From assembly GCA_023444055.1 (NCBI GenBank), contig JAEZRV010000032.1:1-64000 (forward strand): a stretch of DNA of 64,000 nucleotides. The letters are read 5' to 3'. This DNA is from Bacillota bacterium (GTDB lineage: Bacteria; Bacillota; Clostridia; Acetivibrionales; DSM-1351). The number at the start of each line of letters is the position of its first letter. The first letter of the stretch is position 1. The translations under genes and the position numbers were made by a program. Under the pieces are notes generated by a model. That model was not told the origin of the DNA. It saw only the letters and a program-made list of their open reading frames with translations, and made no database searches. Below, piece after piece: positions 18,280-27,388 of this stretch.

Positions 18280-19393
18280 GTGCTTGAATTAGAACAATAT
18301 AGACTGGAATTACAAGGTCTGAAAAGCAATTTAGATGAAATGAGGGCTTCACTTTGACATCGCTAGATTGAACGATGAAATAGTGGAGTTAGAGCATAAA
18401 GCTGCTGAACCTGAGTTTTGGAATGATATGGAGAAATCCCAAAAAGTATTGCAGAAAATAAAAACTTTGAAGTCAAAGTTGGAGAGTTTTGAGTCTATAA
18501 ATACCCAGTGGGAGGACTTACTTACATTATCTGATTTGGGTTTGGAGGAGCAGGATAAAAGTGTAATCCCTGAAGTTGGGGAAGGACTTGAAAAGGTTAA
18601 AACGAGTCTTGAAGTACTTAGATTAGAAACACTTCTTACTGGACCGTATGACAAAAACAATGCTATTCTTACACTTCATGCAGGAGCTGGTGGAACAGAA
18701 GCGCAGGATTGGGTTCAGATGTTGCTCAGAATGTTTACAAGATGGGCAGAGAATAAAGGATACCAGGTTGAAATTTTAGATTACCTCGACGGCGATGAAG
18801 CAGGAGTTAAGAGTGTAACAATACAGATAATAGGCGAAAACGCTTATGGATATATGCGGTCTGAAAAAGGGGTTCACCGATTAGTTAGAATTTCACCATT
18901 TGATGCATCTGGAAGAAGACACACTTCCTTTGCTTCTTTGGATGTTATGCCAGAACTTGATGATTCAATTGAAATTGATATTAATCCTGAAGATATAAAA
19001 ATGGATGTTTATAGAGCTAGTGGTGCAGGTGGACAGCATATCAACAAAACCAGCTCTGCTGTTAGACTTACTCACATACCTACAGGTGTTGTTGTTGCTT
19101 GTCAAACACAGCGTTCCCAGTTCCAAAACAAGGATACTGCTATGAAAATGCTTAAGGCAAAGCTTTTTGATATAAAGGAACGTGAGCAGAAGGAAAAGAT
19201 TGAGGACTTGAAAGGCGTTCAGATGGATATAGCATGGGGAAGTCAGATTAGATCTTACGTTTTTTGCCCTTATACGCTTGTAAAAGACCATCGTACTAAT
19301 TTTGAAAATGGAAATGTTGATGCAGTTATGGATGGAGACCTTGATGGTTTTATAAATGCTTATCTGTCTATAGGCAAAAAAGACGGTAAATAA
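18280..19393 (+). CDS. prfB: peptide chain release factor 2, with programmed +1 frameshift
   Basis: The gene starts at GTG 18280 (GAGAGGGA upstream), reads 25 codons to CTT TGA at 18352-18357, and continues in the +1 frame from GAC at 18356, giving 370 residues. RF2 recognises UGA and UAA. Visible signatures are the anticodon-like SPF tripeptide (VRISPFDASGRRH) and the catalytic GGQ (RASGAGGQHINKTSSAVRL). The in-frame UGA is the classical autoregulatory site: low RF2 favours shifting. Read without the shift, the gene would look 5'-truncated. A terminator follows. Confidence 0.96.
18343..18358 (+). promoter_or_regulatory. RF2 programmed frameshift site
   Basis: AGGG acts as the internal Shine-Dalgarno, followed 5 nt later by the shift site CTT TGA C. 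The spacing is slightly longer and the AGGG shorter than in the Escherichia coli site (AGGGGG, 3 nt). Confidence 0.9.
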
Positions 19394-19435
19394 TGCGAAG
19401 TTTACATTTGTGCATACATTGTCTCCTTCGCATAT

Positions 19436-19459
19436 CAAAAAGCTGCGAGCAGCTTTTTG
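19436..19459 (+). terminator. intrinsic terminator of prfB
   Basis: CAAAAAGCTG and CAGCTTTTTG pair around CGAG, and the 3' arm supplies the T-tract. Confidence 0.8.
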
Positions 19460-19544
19460 TGCATTTGAGCAAACCAAGCAATGACCATACACTTTTTAAA
19501 TACTATTTGTGTTGCTGGAGGTATCAGGGAAATGGAGGTTTAGC

Positions 19545-20291
19545 TTGGACTCACAGGAACTAAAACAGCTACTTGAAGATGTCAAAAACGGTTCTATTGA
19601 TATTGAACAGGCATATAAGGAGATAAAGGCTCTGCCATATGAGGATTTGGGCTTTGCCAAGCTTGATCACCATAGAACAATTAGAAACGGCTATCCAGAG
19701 GTTATTTATTGTGAAGGAAAAACGAATAAGCAAATTGTTGAAATAGTACAAAAGCTTATGCTGAAAAATAATAATATCCTTGCTACAAGAGCTTCACAAG
19801 AGGTATATGATGCTATATCTGAGCTTACTTCGGATGCAGAATATCATACTGAAGCAAAGATTGTTGTTGTTAAGAGAAAAGAAATCATAGTTACAGAAAA
19901 GAAAATTGCGGTTATTACCGCAGGTACGTCTGATATACCTGTAGCTGAGGAAGCCGCTGTTACTGCAGAAGTACTAGGAAATAGAATAAATAGAATCTAT
20001 GATGTAGGGGTTGCTGGAATTCATAGACTATTGTCAAAGATGGATATTATTTCTGAGTGCAATGTAATAATTGTAGTTGCCGGCATGGAGGGTGCACTTG
20101 CAAGCGTTGTTGGAGGATTAGTGGATAAACCAGTCATTGCTGTTCCAACAAGTGTGGGCTATGGAGCAAGTTTTGGCGGTTTGTCAGCACTTTTGACTAT
20201 GCTTAATAGTTGTGCAAGTGGAATTGGTGTAGTGAATATTGATAATGGTTTTGGGGCAGGATATTTGGCGAGTAACATAAACAAGCTTTAG
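19545..20291 (+). CDS. larB: nickel-pincer cofactor biosynthesis protein LarB
   Basis: 248 residues from a TTG start with GGAGG 6 nt upstream (a GTG in frame at 19509 has no ribosome site). LarB carboxylates the pyridinium ring of nicotinic-acid adenine dinucleotide and hydrolyses the phosphoanhydride, the first step to the nickel-pincer nucleotide used by lactate racemase-like enzymes. The N-terminal helical part is followed by a PurE-like Rossmann domain (ITAGTSDIPVAEEAA, VVAGMEGALASVVGGL, VPTSVGYGASFGGLSALL). larC follows after about 175 nt. larE and larA are not in the window. Confidence 0.93.
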   Translation: MDSQELKQLLEDVKNGSIDIEQAYKEIKALPYEDLGFAKLDHHRTIRNGYPEVIYCEGKTNKQIVEIVQKLMLKNNNILATRASQEVYDAISELTSDAEYHTEAKIVVVKRKEIIVTEKKIAVITAGTSDIPVAEEAAVTAEVLGNRINRIYDVGVAGIHRLLSKMDIISECNVIIVVAGMEGALASVVGGLVDKPVIAVPTSVGYGASFGGLSALLTMLNSCASGIGVVNIDNGFGAGYLASNINKL

Positions 20292-20297
20292 TGGCAA

Positions 20298-20396
20298 GGT
20301 TGAAAGAAATCAAAAAAATAAAAAAAAGAGGTGCCGAGTCCATGTCATTTCTTTCATGTGGTTTTGTGAAGAATGCGGGACATGGACATAGTAATG
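20298..20396 (+). repeat. 99-nt structured repeat family A, copy 1
   Basis: It begins GGTTGAAAG, has an A-rich tract, then GAGGTGCCGAG. The main stem is GTCCATGTC paired with GACATGGAC, and the element ends CATAGTAATG. It starts 6 nt after the larB stop, in the larB-larC gap. Other copies are at 34192-34290 (+), 49241-49339 (-) and 45668-45777 (-). It carries a Shine-Dalgarno-like GAGGT 9 nt before an ATG (20342), which opens a 34-codon frame ending at 20446. Confidence 0.85.
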
Positions 20397-20466
20397 AATA
20401 TTGTAATTTTTTGAATATGAGACGTTTTAAGATTATTAATAAATAGCTATTTAAGTGGAGGATGTA

Positions 20467-21693
20467 ATGAGGGTTTTATACTTTGACTGCTTTTCTGGAA
20501 TAAGTGGTGATATGACATTAGGTGCGTTGCTTGATTTAGGCTTGGAACATGACATTTTCCTGAATGAATTGAAGAAACTCAAGATAACTGGATATTCTGT
20601 AGATATTAAAAAGACCATTAGAAATGGGATTTCAGGAACTGATGTTAATGTAATACTAGATGAACACTCTCACTCTCATTCGCACTCCCACTCCCACTCA
20701 CAAACTGAGAGGAACCTTACTGATATTGAAAATATTATTACAATGAGCGATTTAAAGCCTAGAGTAAAGGCTATGAGCATGAAGATATTTAGAGAAATAG
20801 CAAGAGCTGAAGCAAAGGTTCATGGAAAAGATATTAGTGAAATCCACTTCCATGAAGTTGGTGCAATAGATTCTATTGTTGATATTGTTGGCGCCTGCAT
20901 ATGTATTGAAATGCTTGGAATTGAAAGAATATATTCTTCTGAGCTGCATGATGGAAAAGGCTTTGTAAAATGTGCTCATGGGCTTCTTCCAGTGCCTGTT
21001 CCGGCAGTAATGGAAATGCTTTGTGAAAGTAATATACCATTGATTTCCGAAGATGTACCCTTTGAATTAGTAACACCAACTGGAATGGCTATTATTAAAA
21101 TGACATGCTCAGGCTTTGGAAAAATGCCTCCATTATCAATAGAACGCACAGGTTATGGTATGGGAAAACGTGATACTGGTCGATTTAATGCATTAAGAAC
21201 AGTTGTTGGTACATTGTACGAGCAGGATGAAATTCCTAATGATGAAATTTCAATACTTGAAACAAACATAGATAACATGTCTCCAGAGATATTAGGTTAC
21301 ACAATGGAAAAACTGCTTGACAGCGGAGCACTAGATGTTTACTATACTCCTATTTATATGAAAAAAAGCAGACCTTCTGTAATGTTGACTGTACTTACTA
21401 AATGTGAGGATGAGAAAAAATTTTCAGATATTATTTTACAAGAAACTTCTACATTGGGTATACGGGTTAATCATTCAATAAGATATTGCATGGATAGAAG
21501 GTTTGTAAAAGTTGACACCCAGTATGGACAAGTACGGGTTAAGGTAGCTAGTAGTGAAAATATAATGAAATTTGCGCCTGAGTATGAGGATTGCAAAAAT
21601 ATTGCTATCAAATCAGGTTTGCCTATTAACAAAGTATATGAACTAGTAAATGAAAAATATAAGCAAGAAGGTAATGATATTGCTATACAATAA
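20467..21693 (+). CDS. larC: nickel-pincer cofactor nickel insertase LarC
   Basis: 408 residues. LarC inserts Ni2+ into the sulfurated pincer nucleotide in a CTP-dependent reaction. Motifs are LYFDCFSGISGDMTLGALLD at the N-terminus, a His-Ser repeat near residue 70 (HSHSHSHSHSHS) typical of LarC metal-binding loops, IHFHEVGAIDSIVDIVG, LVTPTGMAI and ETNIDNMSPE. The full protein is in one frame, unlike the Lactobacillus plantarum gene, which needs a frameshift. GGAGG precedes the ATG at 20467. An upstream ATG in frame at 20455 overlaps no ribosome site. Confidence 0.95.
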   Translation: MRVLYFDCFSGISGDMTLGALLDLGLEHDIFLNELKKLKITGYSVDIKKTIRNGISGTDVNVILDEHSHSHSHSHSHSQTERNLTDIENIITMSDLKPRVKAMSMKIFREIARAEAKVHGKDISEIHFHEVGAIDSIVDIVGACICIEMLGIERIYSSELHDGKGFVKCAHGLLPVPVPAVMEMLCESNIPLISEDVPFELVTPTGMAIIKMTCSGFGKMPPLSIERTGYGMGKRDTGRFNALRTVVGTLYEQDEIPNDEISILETNIDNMSPEILGYTMEKLLDSGALDVYYTPIYMKKSRPSVMLTVLTKCEDEKKFSDIILQETSTLGIRVNHSIRYCMDRRFVKVDTQYGQVRVKVASSENIMKFAPEYEDCKNIAIKSGLPINKVYELVNEKYKQEGNDIAIQ

Positions 21694-22630
21694 ATTTTCT
21701 GATTATTTGAAAAATAAATATGGTTCAAAGGTATACAAGCTTCCTTTAAATTTACCAGTAACCTGCCCAAACCGAGATGGAAGTATAAGTACAGCTGGTT
21801 GCACTTTTTGTGGTGAAGAGGGCGCAGGATTTGAAAACCTTTCCTGCGAATTGTCTGTTTCGGAGCAGCTTAAACAAAACGCCAAATATATAGGCAAGAA
21901 CTATTCAAGTCAAAAGTTTATTGCTTATTTTCAAAATTATTCAAATACATATTTACCATTTGAACTGTTTGCTAAAAATATTGAAGAAGCTTGTGCTGAT
22001 GACATTGTAGCTATTTATATTTCTACTAGACCGGATTGTATTTCTGATAGATATATAGAATTTTTGGCGCAGCTTAAATGTGAGAAGGATATAGATATTG
22101 TCATTGAACTTGGTTTGCAGACTGTAAACTATCACACGTTAAAGAAGCTGAATAGAGGGCATACCTTGGCTGAATTTATTGATGCAGTGATTAGGATAAA
22201 GAAATACCAGCTTGAGGTGTGCGCTCATTACATAACTGATTTACCGATGGACGATATGGACGATGTAGTTGAAGGGGCTAAAATTCTTTCTGCGCTTGGT
22301 GTTTCACAGGTAAAATGCCATTCCCTGTTTATTCTTAAGGATACAGAGCTTGAAAAGCGATATTTGACTGGAGAAATAAAACCTATTACTATGGATGAGT
22401 TTATTGATAGAACATTAGCATTTCTAGAACATCTAAATCCTGATATAGTTATTCAAAGATTAATTGGACGAGCTCCAGCAGATAGAACAGTTTTTTGTAA
22501 CTGGAGTACCAGCTGGTGGAAAATACAAGATACAATTGAAATGAAAATGCTAGAGCAAGGAACTTTTCAGGGGAAATGCTTTAATTATTTGAATGGGGAA
22601 AAGGGGCTGGCTGGGGTGTATACTAAATAA
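21680..22630 (+). CDS. TIGR01212-type radical SAM protein (YhcC-like)
   Basis: 316 residues from a TTG with GAAGG 8 nt upstream. ATGs at 21650 and 21674 are also in frame but poorly spaced. The gene overlaps larC by 14 nt. The radical-SAM cysteines are in CPNRDG and GCTFC (C..CxxC). Other motifs are YISTRPDCIS, IELGLQTVNYHTLKKLNRGH and HSLFILKDTELEKRY, as in Escherichia coli YhcC. Members are predicted tRNA or small-molecule modifying enzymes, and the substrate is not known to me. Overlap with larC suggests co-transcription, not a shared pathway. Confidence 0.9.
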   Translation: MLYNKFSDYLKNKYGSKVYKLPLNLPVTCPNRDGSISTAGCTFCGEEGAGFENLSCELSVSEQLKQNAKYIGKNYSSQKFIAYFQNYSNTYLPFELFAKNIEEACADDIVAIYISTRPDCISDRYIEFLAQLKCEKDIDIVIELGLQTVNYHTLKKLNRGHTLAEFIDAVIRIKKYQLEVCAHYITDLPMDDMDDVVEGAKILSALGVSQVKCHSLFILKDTELEKRYLTGEIKPITMDEFIDRTLAFLEHLNPDIVIQRLIGRAPADRTVFCNWSTSWWKIQDTIEMKMLEQGTFQGKCFNYLNGEKGLAGVYTK

Positions 22631-22687
22631 TATATTTAATCTTTAGTGGGTGAAGAGGTATTCTTCTAAAGCCGATTTTCAATGTTT

Positions 22688-23197
22688 TTAACAATATCCA
22701 CTTTTAGGTTGAGGCAATTTTTTATACTCTTCTTTGTTATATATAAATTCTTTGATTCTCTCAAAAAGTGCTCGTAATTGAGTAGCTTCCTTTGCTTTAG
22801 ATATATTTTCATCTTTCCAATATATACTTTTTTCTTTACCATCATAGTAAATTTTTATTGAATAAGTCTGAAAAGGGGTTGCCATTGTGTTGCTCTTTGG
22901 AGTGAAACTTTCAGGATAATTTAAAATATTAATGTCTTTCATCGTTAAATATATTATATCCATTTCTTCATCAGATAATATTAAATCTGTAGTTATGGAT
23001 GCTTCTAGAACCATATCCTTAGTATATGTGCCCTCAATAGTATTTAACTGATTTTTAGCATTTATACCATAATTCAAGATAAAGTTAAAATCCGCTGGCT
23101 TTGAATTAGGTAACTTATTTTCATTGCTTGTTGAGGCACAACCGGTAACTGAAAATATGATTAAGAAAAAACAGATTATATTTCTAAACAACTTCAA
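22688..23197 (-). CDS. hypothetical lipoprotein
   Basis: 169 residues from a TTG start with AAGGGGG 8 nt upstream. A signal sequence ends in the lipobox VTGC (Cys20), so the protein should be lipid-anchored outside the membrane. The mature part is mixed alpha/beta with DLILSDEEMDIIYLTMKDI and YSIKIYYDGKEKSIYW. I recognise no catalytic motif. It is convergent with the radical SAM gene and divergent from the regulator-methyltransferase. Confidence 0.7.
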   Translation of the reverse strand: MKLFRNIICFFLIIFSVTGCASTSNENKLPNSKPADFNFILNYGINAKNQLNTIEGTYTKDMVLEASITTDLILSDEEMDIIYLTMKDINILNYPESFTPKSNTMATPFQTYSIKIYYDGKEKSIYWKDENISKAKEATQLRALFERIKEFIYNKEEYKKLPQPKSGYC

Positions 23198-23416
23198 AAT
23201 AATAGCCCCCTTACTAAAATTGCTAAAAGAAACGTGTGTATTAATGGTACATTATGGAATTGAAAGAGTCAAGGCAAAAATAAGAAGGCATCTTTTATGT
23301 GGTATTTGATAAATATCGAGTCAATTCAACTGTTGTTTGAATATACTTCAAATACTAGTTTATTTACATTACCCTTAATTTAAGGATATACTTAGGATGT
23401 AAAGAGGTGACGTAAG

Positions 23417-24241
23417 TTGAGAAATAAAATAGGGAAAAGGATTGCGGAACTAAGAAAATCCTTTAATATGAATCAGGAAGAGCTTGCTGAAAAAGTGAAT
23501 GTTACTTTTCAGGCAGTAAGCAAATGGGAAACAGGTGCTACTTACCCTGATATCGGGTTGCTTTCTGCTATATCTGAATGTTTTCATGTTAGTGTAGATT
23601 ATCTCCTTAAGGGCAATGATATAAAAAGTAAGATATACTATGAGCAAAAGTATAATCAAAATGAATATTACTGGGGAGTTCAGCCTTCACCTATGTGCTA
23701 TAAGGTTTTACAATGTATGCCTCCAGTAAAGTATTTGAGGCTTTTAGATGTAGGTTGTGGTGAGGGAAAGGATGCAGTGTTTTTTGCAAGAAATGGTTAT
23801 GAAGTAACTGCCTTTGATCTTGCAGCAGCTGGTATTGAAAAGACAAAAAGGCTTGCAGAACATTGCGACGTTTATGTTAATGCATTTACAGCTGATATAA
23901 ATGAGTTCAGGCTAGATACTGAGTTTGATATTATTTATTCTAATGGGGTTCTTCATTATATTCCACCTGAGATTAGAAATGAGATATTTAATAATTATAA
24001 AAAATTCACAGTACAGGGAGGAATTAATGTCCTTACTGCTTTTGTGAAAAAGCCATTTATTGATCCGGCACCTGATACAGAAAAGTACAGCTATCAATGG
24101 CTTTCAGGTGAACTATTCATGCTATATAATGACTGGGAATTTAATTTGTGTGAGGAAGAAATATTTAATTGTATGTCTTCTGGGATTTCACATAAACATG
24201 CAGTAAACAGAGTTATAGCAAAGAAAACTGTAAAACTTTGA
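23417..24241 (+). CDS. XRE-type DNA-binding domain fused to a class I methyltransferase
   Basis: 274 residues from a TTG with AGAGGTGA upstream. Residues 1-68 are a Cro/CI helix-turn-helix (MNQEELAEKVNVTFQAVSKWETG). Residues about 95-270 are a SAM-dependent methyltransferase with motif I LLDVGCGEGKDAVFFARNG, motif II TAFDLAA and IIYSNGVLHYIPPE, closest in style to TehB tellurite/thiopurine-type enzymes. It could be a self-sensing resistance protein. The target is unknown. Four CAACTTT sites lie just downstream. Confidence 0.85.
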   Translation: MRNKIGKRIAELRKSFNMNQEELAEKVNVTFQAVSKWETGATYPDIGLLSAISECFHVSVDYLLKGNDIKSKIYYEQKYNQNEYYWGVQPSPMCYKVLQCMPPVKYLRLLDVGCGEGKDAVFFARNGYEVTAFDLAAAGIEKTKRLAEHCDVYVNAFTADINEFRLDTEFDIIYSNGVLHYIPPEIRNEIFNNYKKFTVQGGINVLTAFVKKPFIDPAPDTEKYSYQWLSGELFMLYNDWEFNLCEEEIFNCMSSGISHKHAVNRVIAKKTVKL

Positions 24242-24255
24242 GTGTTATGATAATA

Positions 24256-24344
24256 TACTCAACTTTGCCTGTTAAATTATAGGTGTTCAACTTTTCAATG
24301 GAAAGTTGGCACAACTACAGATTTTTGTGTGGGAAAGTTGAGTA
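24256..24344. repeat. four inverted CAACTTT sites
   Basis: TACTCAACTTT (24256-24266) pairs with AAAGTTGAGTA (24334-24344), and inside them CAACTTT (24288-24294) pairs with AAAGTTG (24302-24308). This gives two nested inverted repeats of one core. It could be a stem-loop, a small inverted-repeat element, or an operator array. Confidence 0.55.
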
Positions 24345-24560
24345 ATAAAAAAAACATATCTTCATGCTATGCACAACAAATAAAATTCGTTATAATATAT
24401 TGAAGACTTTTTCAAAATGTGGTTTTGTACGTATTCAAACGTGGTTTTGTGTAAAAGAGTACTAGATATTCTTTTGTTTTTAAAATTATAACGGCGTTAT
24501 AAAGAAGGCTTTTAGATAGAGTCTTTTAAAACTAATATTTATAAAGAGGAGCTGTGAAAG

Positions 24561-26096
24561 TTGAACAATGAAATGGTTTTAGTTATTGACTTTGGTGGTC
24601 AATATAATCAATTGATTGCACGACGTGTTAGAGAAGCAAATGTTTACTGTGAAGTTATTCCATACAGTGCTTCATTAGAACGTATAAAGTCATATAATCC
24701 TAAAGGGATTATTTTTACCGGTGGGCCTGCTTCTGTATTAGATGAGAAGGCCCCAAAATGTGACCCGGGTGTTTTTGAATTAGGTGTTCCTGTACTTGGA
24801 ATCTGCTATGGTATGCAGTTGATGAGTGTGATGCTAGGTGGAAGTGTTGCAGCAGCAACGCAACGTGAATATGGTAAAGTTGATATTAATGTTGATAATT
24901 CACAACCATTCTTTCAAGATGTTGATGAAAAAACTACTTGCTGGATGAGTCACACATATTATGTTGACAATGCACCAGAGGGTTTTAAAGTTACTGCAAC
25001 ATCGGTAAACTGTCCAACTGCAGCAATGCAGAATGATGATAAGAAATTTTATGCAGTCCAATTCCACCCTGAAGTAATGCATACACCAAAGGGAAAAGAA
25101 ATGTTGAGGAACTTCTTGTACAACATTTGTGGCTGCAAAGGTGACTGGAAAATGTCTTCGTTTGTTGAAAACTCTATCAAAGCTATTAGGGAAAAGGTTG
25201 GAGACAAAAAGGTACTTTGCGGATTATCAGGTGGTGTTGATTCATCTGTAGCTGCTGTACTCATTAGCAAAGCTGTAGGAAAGCAGTTGACATGTATATT
25301 TGTTGACCACGGTCTTCTAAGAAAAAATGAAGGCAATGAAGTTGAAGAAATATTCAGAAAACAGTTTGATATCAATTTAGTCCGTGTAAATTGCGAAGAT
25401 AGATTTTTAGAAAAGCTCGCTGGTGTATCTGATCCAGAAAGAAAGAGAAAGATTATCGGTGAAGAATTTATCAGAGTTTTTGAAGATGAAGCAAAGAAAA
25501 TTGGAACTGTAGATTTCTTGGTTCAAGGAACAATTTATCCAGATGTTATTGAAAGCGGGCTTGGTGATGCTGCTGTAATAAAGAGCCATCACAATGTTGG
25601 CGGACTTCCTGACTATGTTGATTTCAAGGAGATAATAGAACCTTTAAGAAATCTGTTCAAGGATGAGGTAAGAAGAGCTGGAGAAGAGCTTGGAATTCCA
25701 GAGGATTTAGTTTGGAGACAGCCATTCCCAGGACCTGGACTTGCTATCAGAGTTATAGGCGATTTAACAAAAGAAAAGCTTGATACACTAAGAGATACAG
25801 ACTATATTTTCCGTGAGGAAATTAAGAATGCGGGTATATCAAGAGACATAAACCAATACTTCACAGTACTAACAAACATGAGAAGTGTTGGTGTAATGGG
25901 TGATGAAAGAACTTATGACTACACTTTAGCACTTCGTGCAGTAACAACTACTGACTTTATGACTGCGGATTGGGCTAGAATCCCATATGACCTGTTAGAG
26001 AAAATCTCAAACCGTATAGTCAACGAATGCAAGAACATCAATAGAGTAGTGTATGATATCACTAGTAAGCCACCTTCAACTATTGAGTGGGAATAG
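24561..26096 (+). CDS. guaA: GMP synthase (glutamine-hydrolysing)
   Basis: 511 residues. It converts XMP to GMP with glutamine and ATP. The amidotransferase domain (about 1-190) has VLGICYGMQL with the nucleophile Cys and the catalytic His-Glu in QFHPEV. The ATP pyrophosphatase domain has the P-loop LSGGVDSSVAA. The C-terminal dimerisation domain ends in the family signature KPPSTIEWE. The start is a TTG with GAGGAG upstream, and ATG 24573 is an alternative. It is monocistronic, with a terminator after it. No purine riboswitch was found upstream. Confidence 0.97.
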   Translation: MNNEMVLVIDFGGQYNQLIARRVREANVYCEVIPYSASLERIKSYNPKGIIFTGGPASVLDEKAPKCDPGVFELGVPVLGICYGMQLMSVMLGGSVAAATQREYGKVDINVDNSQPFFQDVDEKTTCWMSHTYYVDNAPEGFKVTATSVNCPTAAMQNDDKKFYAVQFHPEVMHTPKGKEMLRNFLYNICGCKGDWKMSSFVENSIKAIREKVGDKKVLCGLSGGVDSSVAAVLISKAVGKQLTCIFVDHGLLRKNEGNEVEEIFRKQFDINLVRVNCEDRFLEKLAGVSDPERKRKIIGEEFIRVFEDEAKKIGTVDFLVQGTIYPDVIESGLGDAAVIKSHHNVGGLPDYVDFKEIIEPLRNLFKDEVRRAGEELGIPEDLVWRQPFPGPGLAIRVIGDLTKEKLDTLRDTDYIFREEIKNAGISRDINQYFTVLTNMRSVGVMGDERTYDYTLALRAVTTTDFMTADWARIPYDLLEKISNRIVNECKNINRVVYDITSKPPSTIEWE

Positions 26097-26131
26097 TATT
26101 ATAAGAAAATAAAAATTTTAGAACTAAGAAT

Positions 26132-26162
26132 CAAGAGGATTACTCAAATGGGTAGTCCTTTT
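26132..26162 (+). terminator. intrinsic terminator of guaA
   Basis: AAGAGGATTAC pairs with GGTAGTCCTTTT, with one G-U, around TCAAATG. Confidence 0.75.
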
Positions 26163-26623
26163 AAAAATAGGCTCTAATAGGCTTTTTAAAGCTTATAGGA
26201 GTTTATTATTTTTATATGTTTATCAAGAAAAACCTAGCAAAACCTAACTTTTTACGCGCATGCGCGCGAGACTATAAAAATATGAGGTTATTAATAAATG
26301 TTAACCTTTTACTCGCGAACAGCAAAGATATTAGTGGGTGGCAATATTTTTAAAAAAAGGTACGAAAAAGTAAAGAATAAAACATCATTCAAAATAGATA
26401 AAAATAGCTGAGTTGCTATTAAATCATGAGTATATCCGTACTAAATTAGTTAAGTGCAAAGGGTAGATATTAAATTAAAAAAAATCTATTTTGTTAAATT
26501 TAATGTTTCAATGGAACGTTTTAATGAGTGTTCCAGAACAGCTTAAAACACAAAAATGCTAGATAGATAATACTACTTTTTTCTTATGTAATATAGCCAT
26601 TAAGTGCTTTTTTTATTAAAATA
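26163..26623. other. intergenic stretch with a CG-rich palindrome
   Basis: No open frame with a ribosome site is seen. It contains the perfect 12-bp palindrome CGCGCATGCGCG (26255-26266), which is notable in an AT-rich genome, and a weak GGAAC/GTTCC hairpin near 26513-26534. Confidence 0.4.
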
Positions 26624-26632
26624 TGGTATAAT
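26624..26632 (+). promoter_or_regulatory. extended -10 promoter
   Basis: TGgTATAAT lies 19 nt before the ATG of the DUF6338-like gene, which implies a very short leader holding only GAGGTGA. Confidence 0.55.
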
Positions 26633-26650
26633 TAGTCACGAGGTGAATTT

Positions 26651-27388
26651 ATGGAGACTACAAATGTTGTTGCAGTTTTACTATTTGTTTTACCAGGTAT
26701 TCTTGCAGAGAAGATTAGTTATAGAATGGATTTCCCGTCTGCAGAAAAACGCTCTGATTTCCGCGAATTACTTAATGGAATACTTCTAAGCCTGCCAATT
26801 GTTTCTAGCGTTGGATTAGGATTTGCTAAAGGTAATAATATTAGTAAACTCAAAGATTTCATTGCAGAATTCGAGGACTTAAAGTTTTTATTTTCATTTA
26901 CAATTATTATATTCTTGGTAGCAATTATATTTGGTGTAATTAAAGGTTTATCAAAAGATATATGGATTAAGGTAGTGAACTTTCTAAGAAATAGATTCGA
27001 TAAAATGAATATAGATGATAAAGGCTGTTGGAGAAAGATTTTTCTTGATGACGTCTATACAGCTAAAAATGAAAAGAATATAAGGTATCCTAAATACATT
27101 GTTATAGAAAAAGATGGAAATACGGAGGAGGGGTTCGCTTTATGCTATTCTTTACCAAACGAAGAATTAGAAATAGCTATTGAAAAACCGGAAAATCTAA
27201 AATATTATCCCAATTATAAAGATTACTTAACTGAAGAGAAAATATATTATAATTTGGAAAAGGGTATCATAATAAAGGCATATGATACCCAAAAACTAAA
27301 TGAATACTTTGAAGAAATTAAATCGACTAAGGCTTTGGAGGAACTTGCTGCCTTGGTGGGTCAGCAGAATTCGTCTGACTCGGTTTAG
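26651..27388 (+). CDS. DUF6338-like membrane protein
   Basis: 245 residues with hydrophobic segments at about 4-18, 42-60 and 78-100. A soluble C-terminal part follows, with DDVYTAKNEKNIRYPKYIVI, EEGFALCYSLPNEELEIAI and an NLEKGIIIKAYDTQK beta region. The layout of N-terminal membrane segments and a C-terminal beta domain fits the DUF6338 family, of unknown function and often near phage or mobile regions. GAGGTGA precedes the ATG. It opens the degraded island that runs to about 34 kb. Confidence 0.6.
   Translation: METTNVVAVLLFVLPGILAEKISYRMDFPSAEKRSDFRELLNGILLSLPIVSSVGLGFAKGNNISKLKDFIAEFEDLKFLFSFTIIIFLVAIIFGVIKGLSKDIWIKVVNFLRNRFDKMNIDDKGCWRKIFLDDVYTAKNEKNIRYPKYIVIEKDGNTEEGFALCYSLPNEELEIAIEKPENLKYYPNYKDYLTEEKIYYNLEKGIIIKAYDTQKLNEYFEEIKSTKALEELAALVGQQNSSDSV

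Noticed and set aside
18352..18357. In-frame TGA near the start of prfB, as if a pseudogene
   Set aside because: CTT TGA C with an upstream AGGG is the classical RF2 programmed frameshift, and both frames encode conserved RF2 sequence.
19436..19459. Large RNA gene suspected between prfB and larB
   Set aside because: The only structure is a simple terminator. The remaining sequence folds weakly and shows no known RNA motif.
24242..24560. Possible purine riboswitch before guaA
   Set aside because: I looked for the paired P1 arms and conserved loop sequences of the purine aptamer and did not find them here or upstream of purE.
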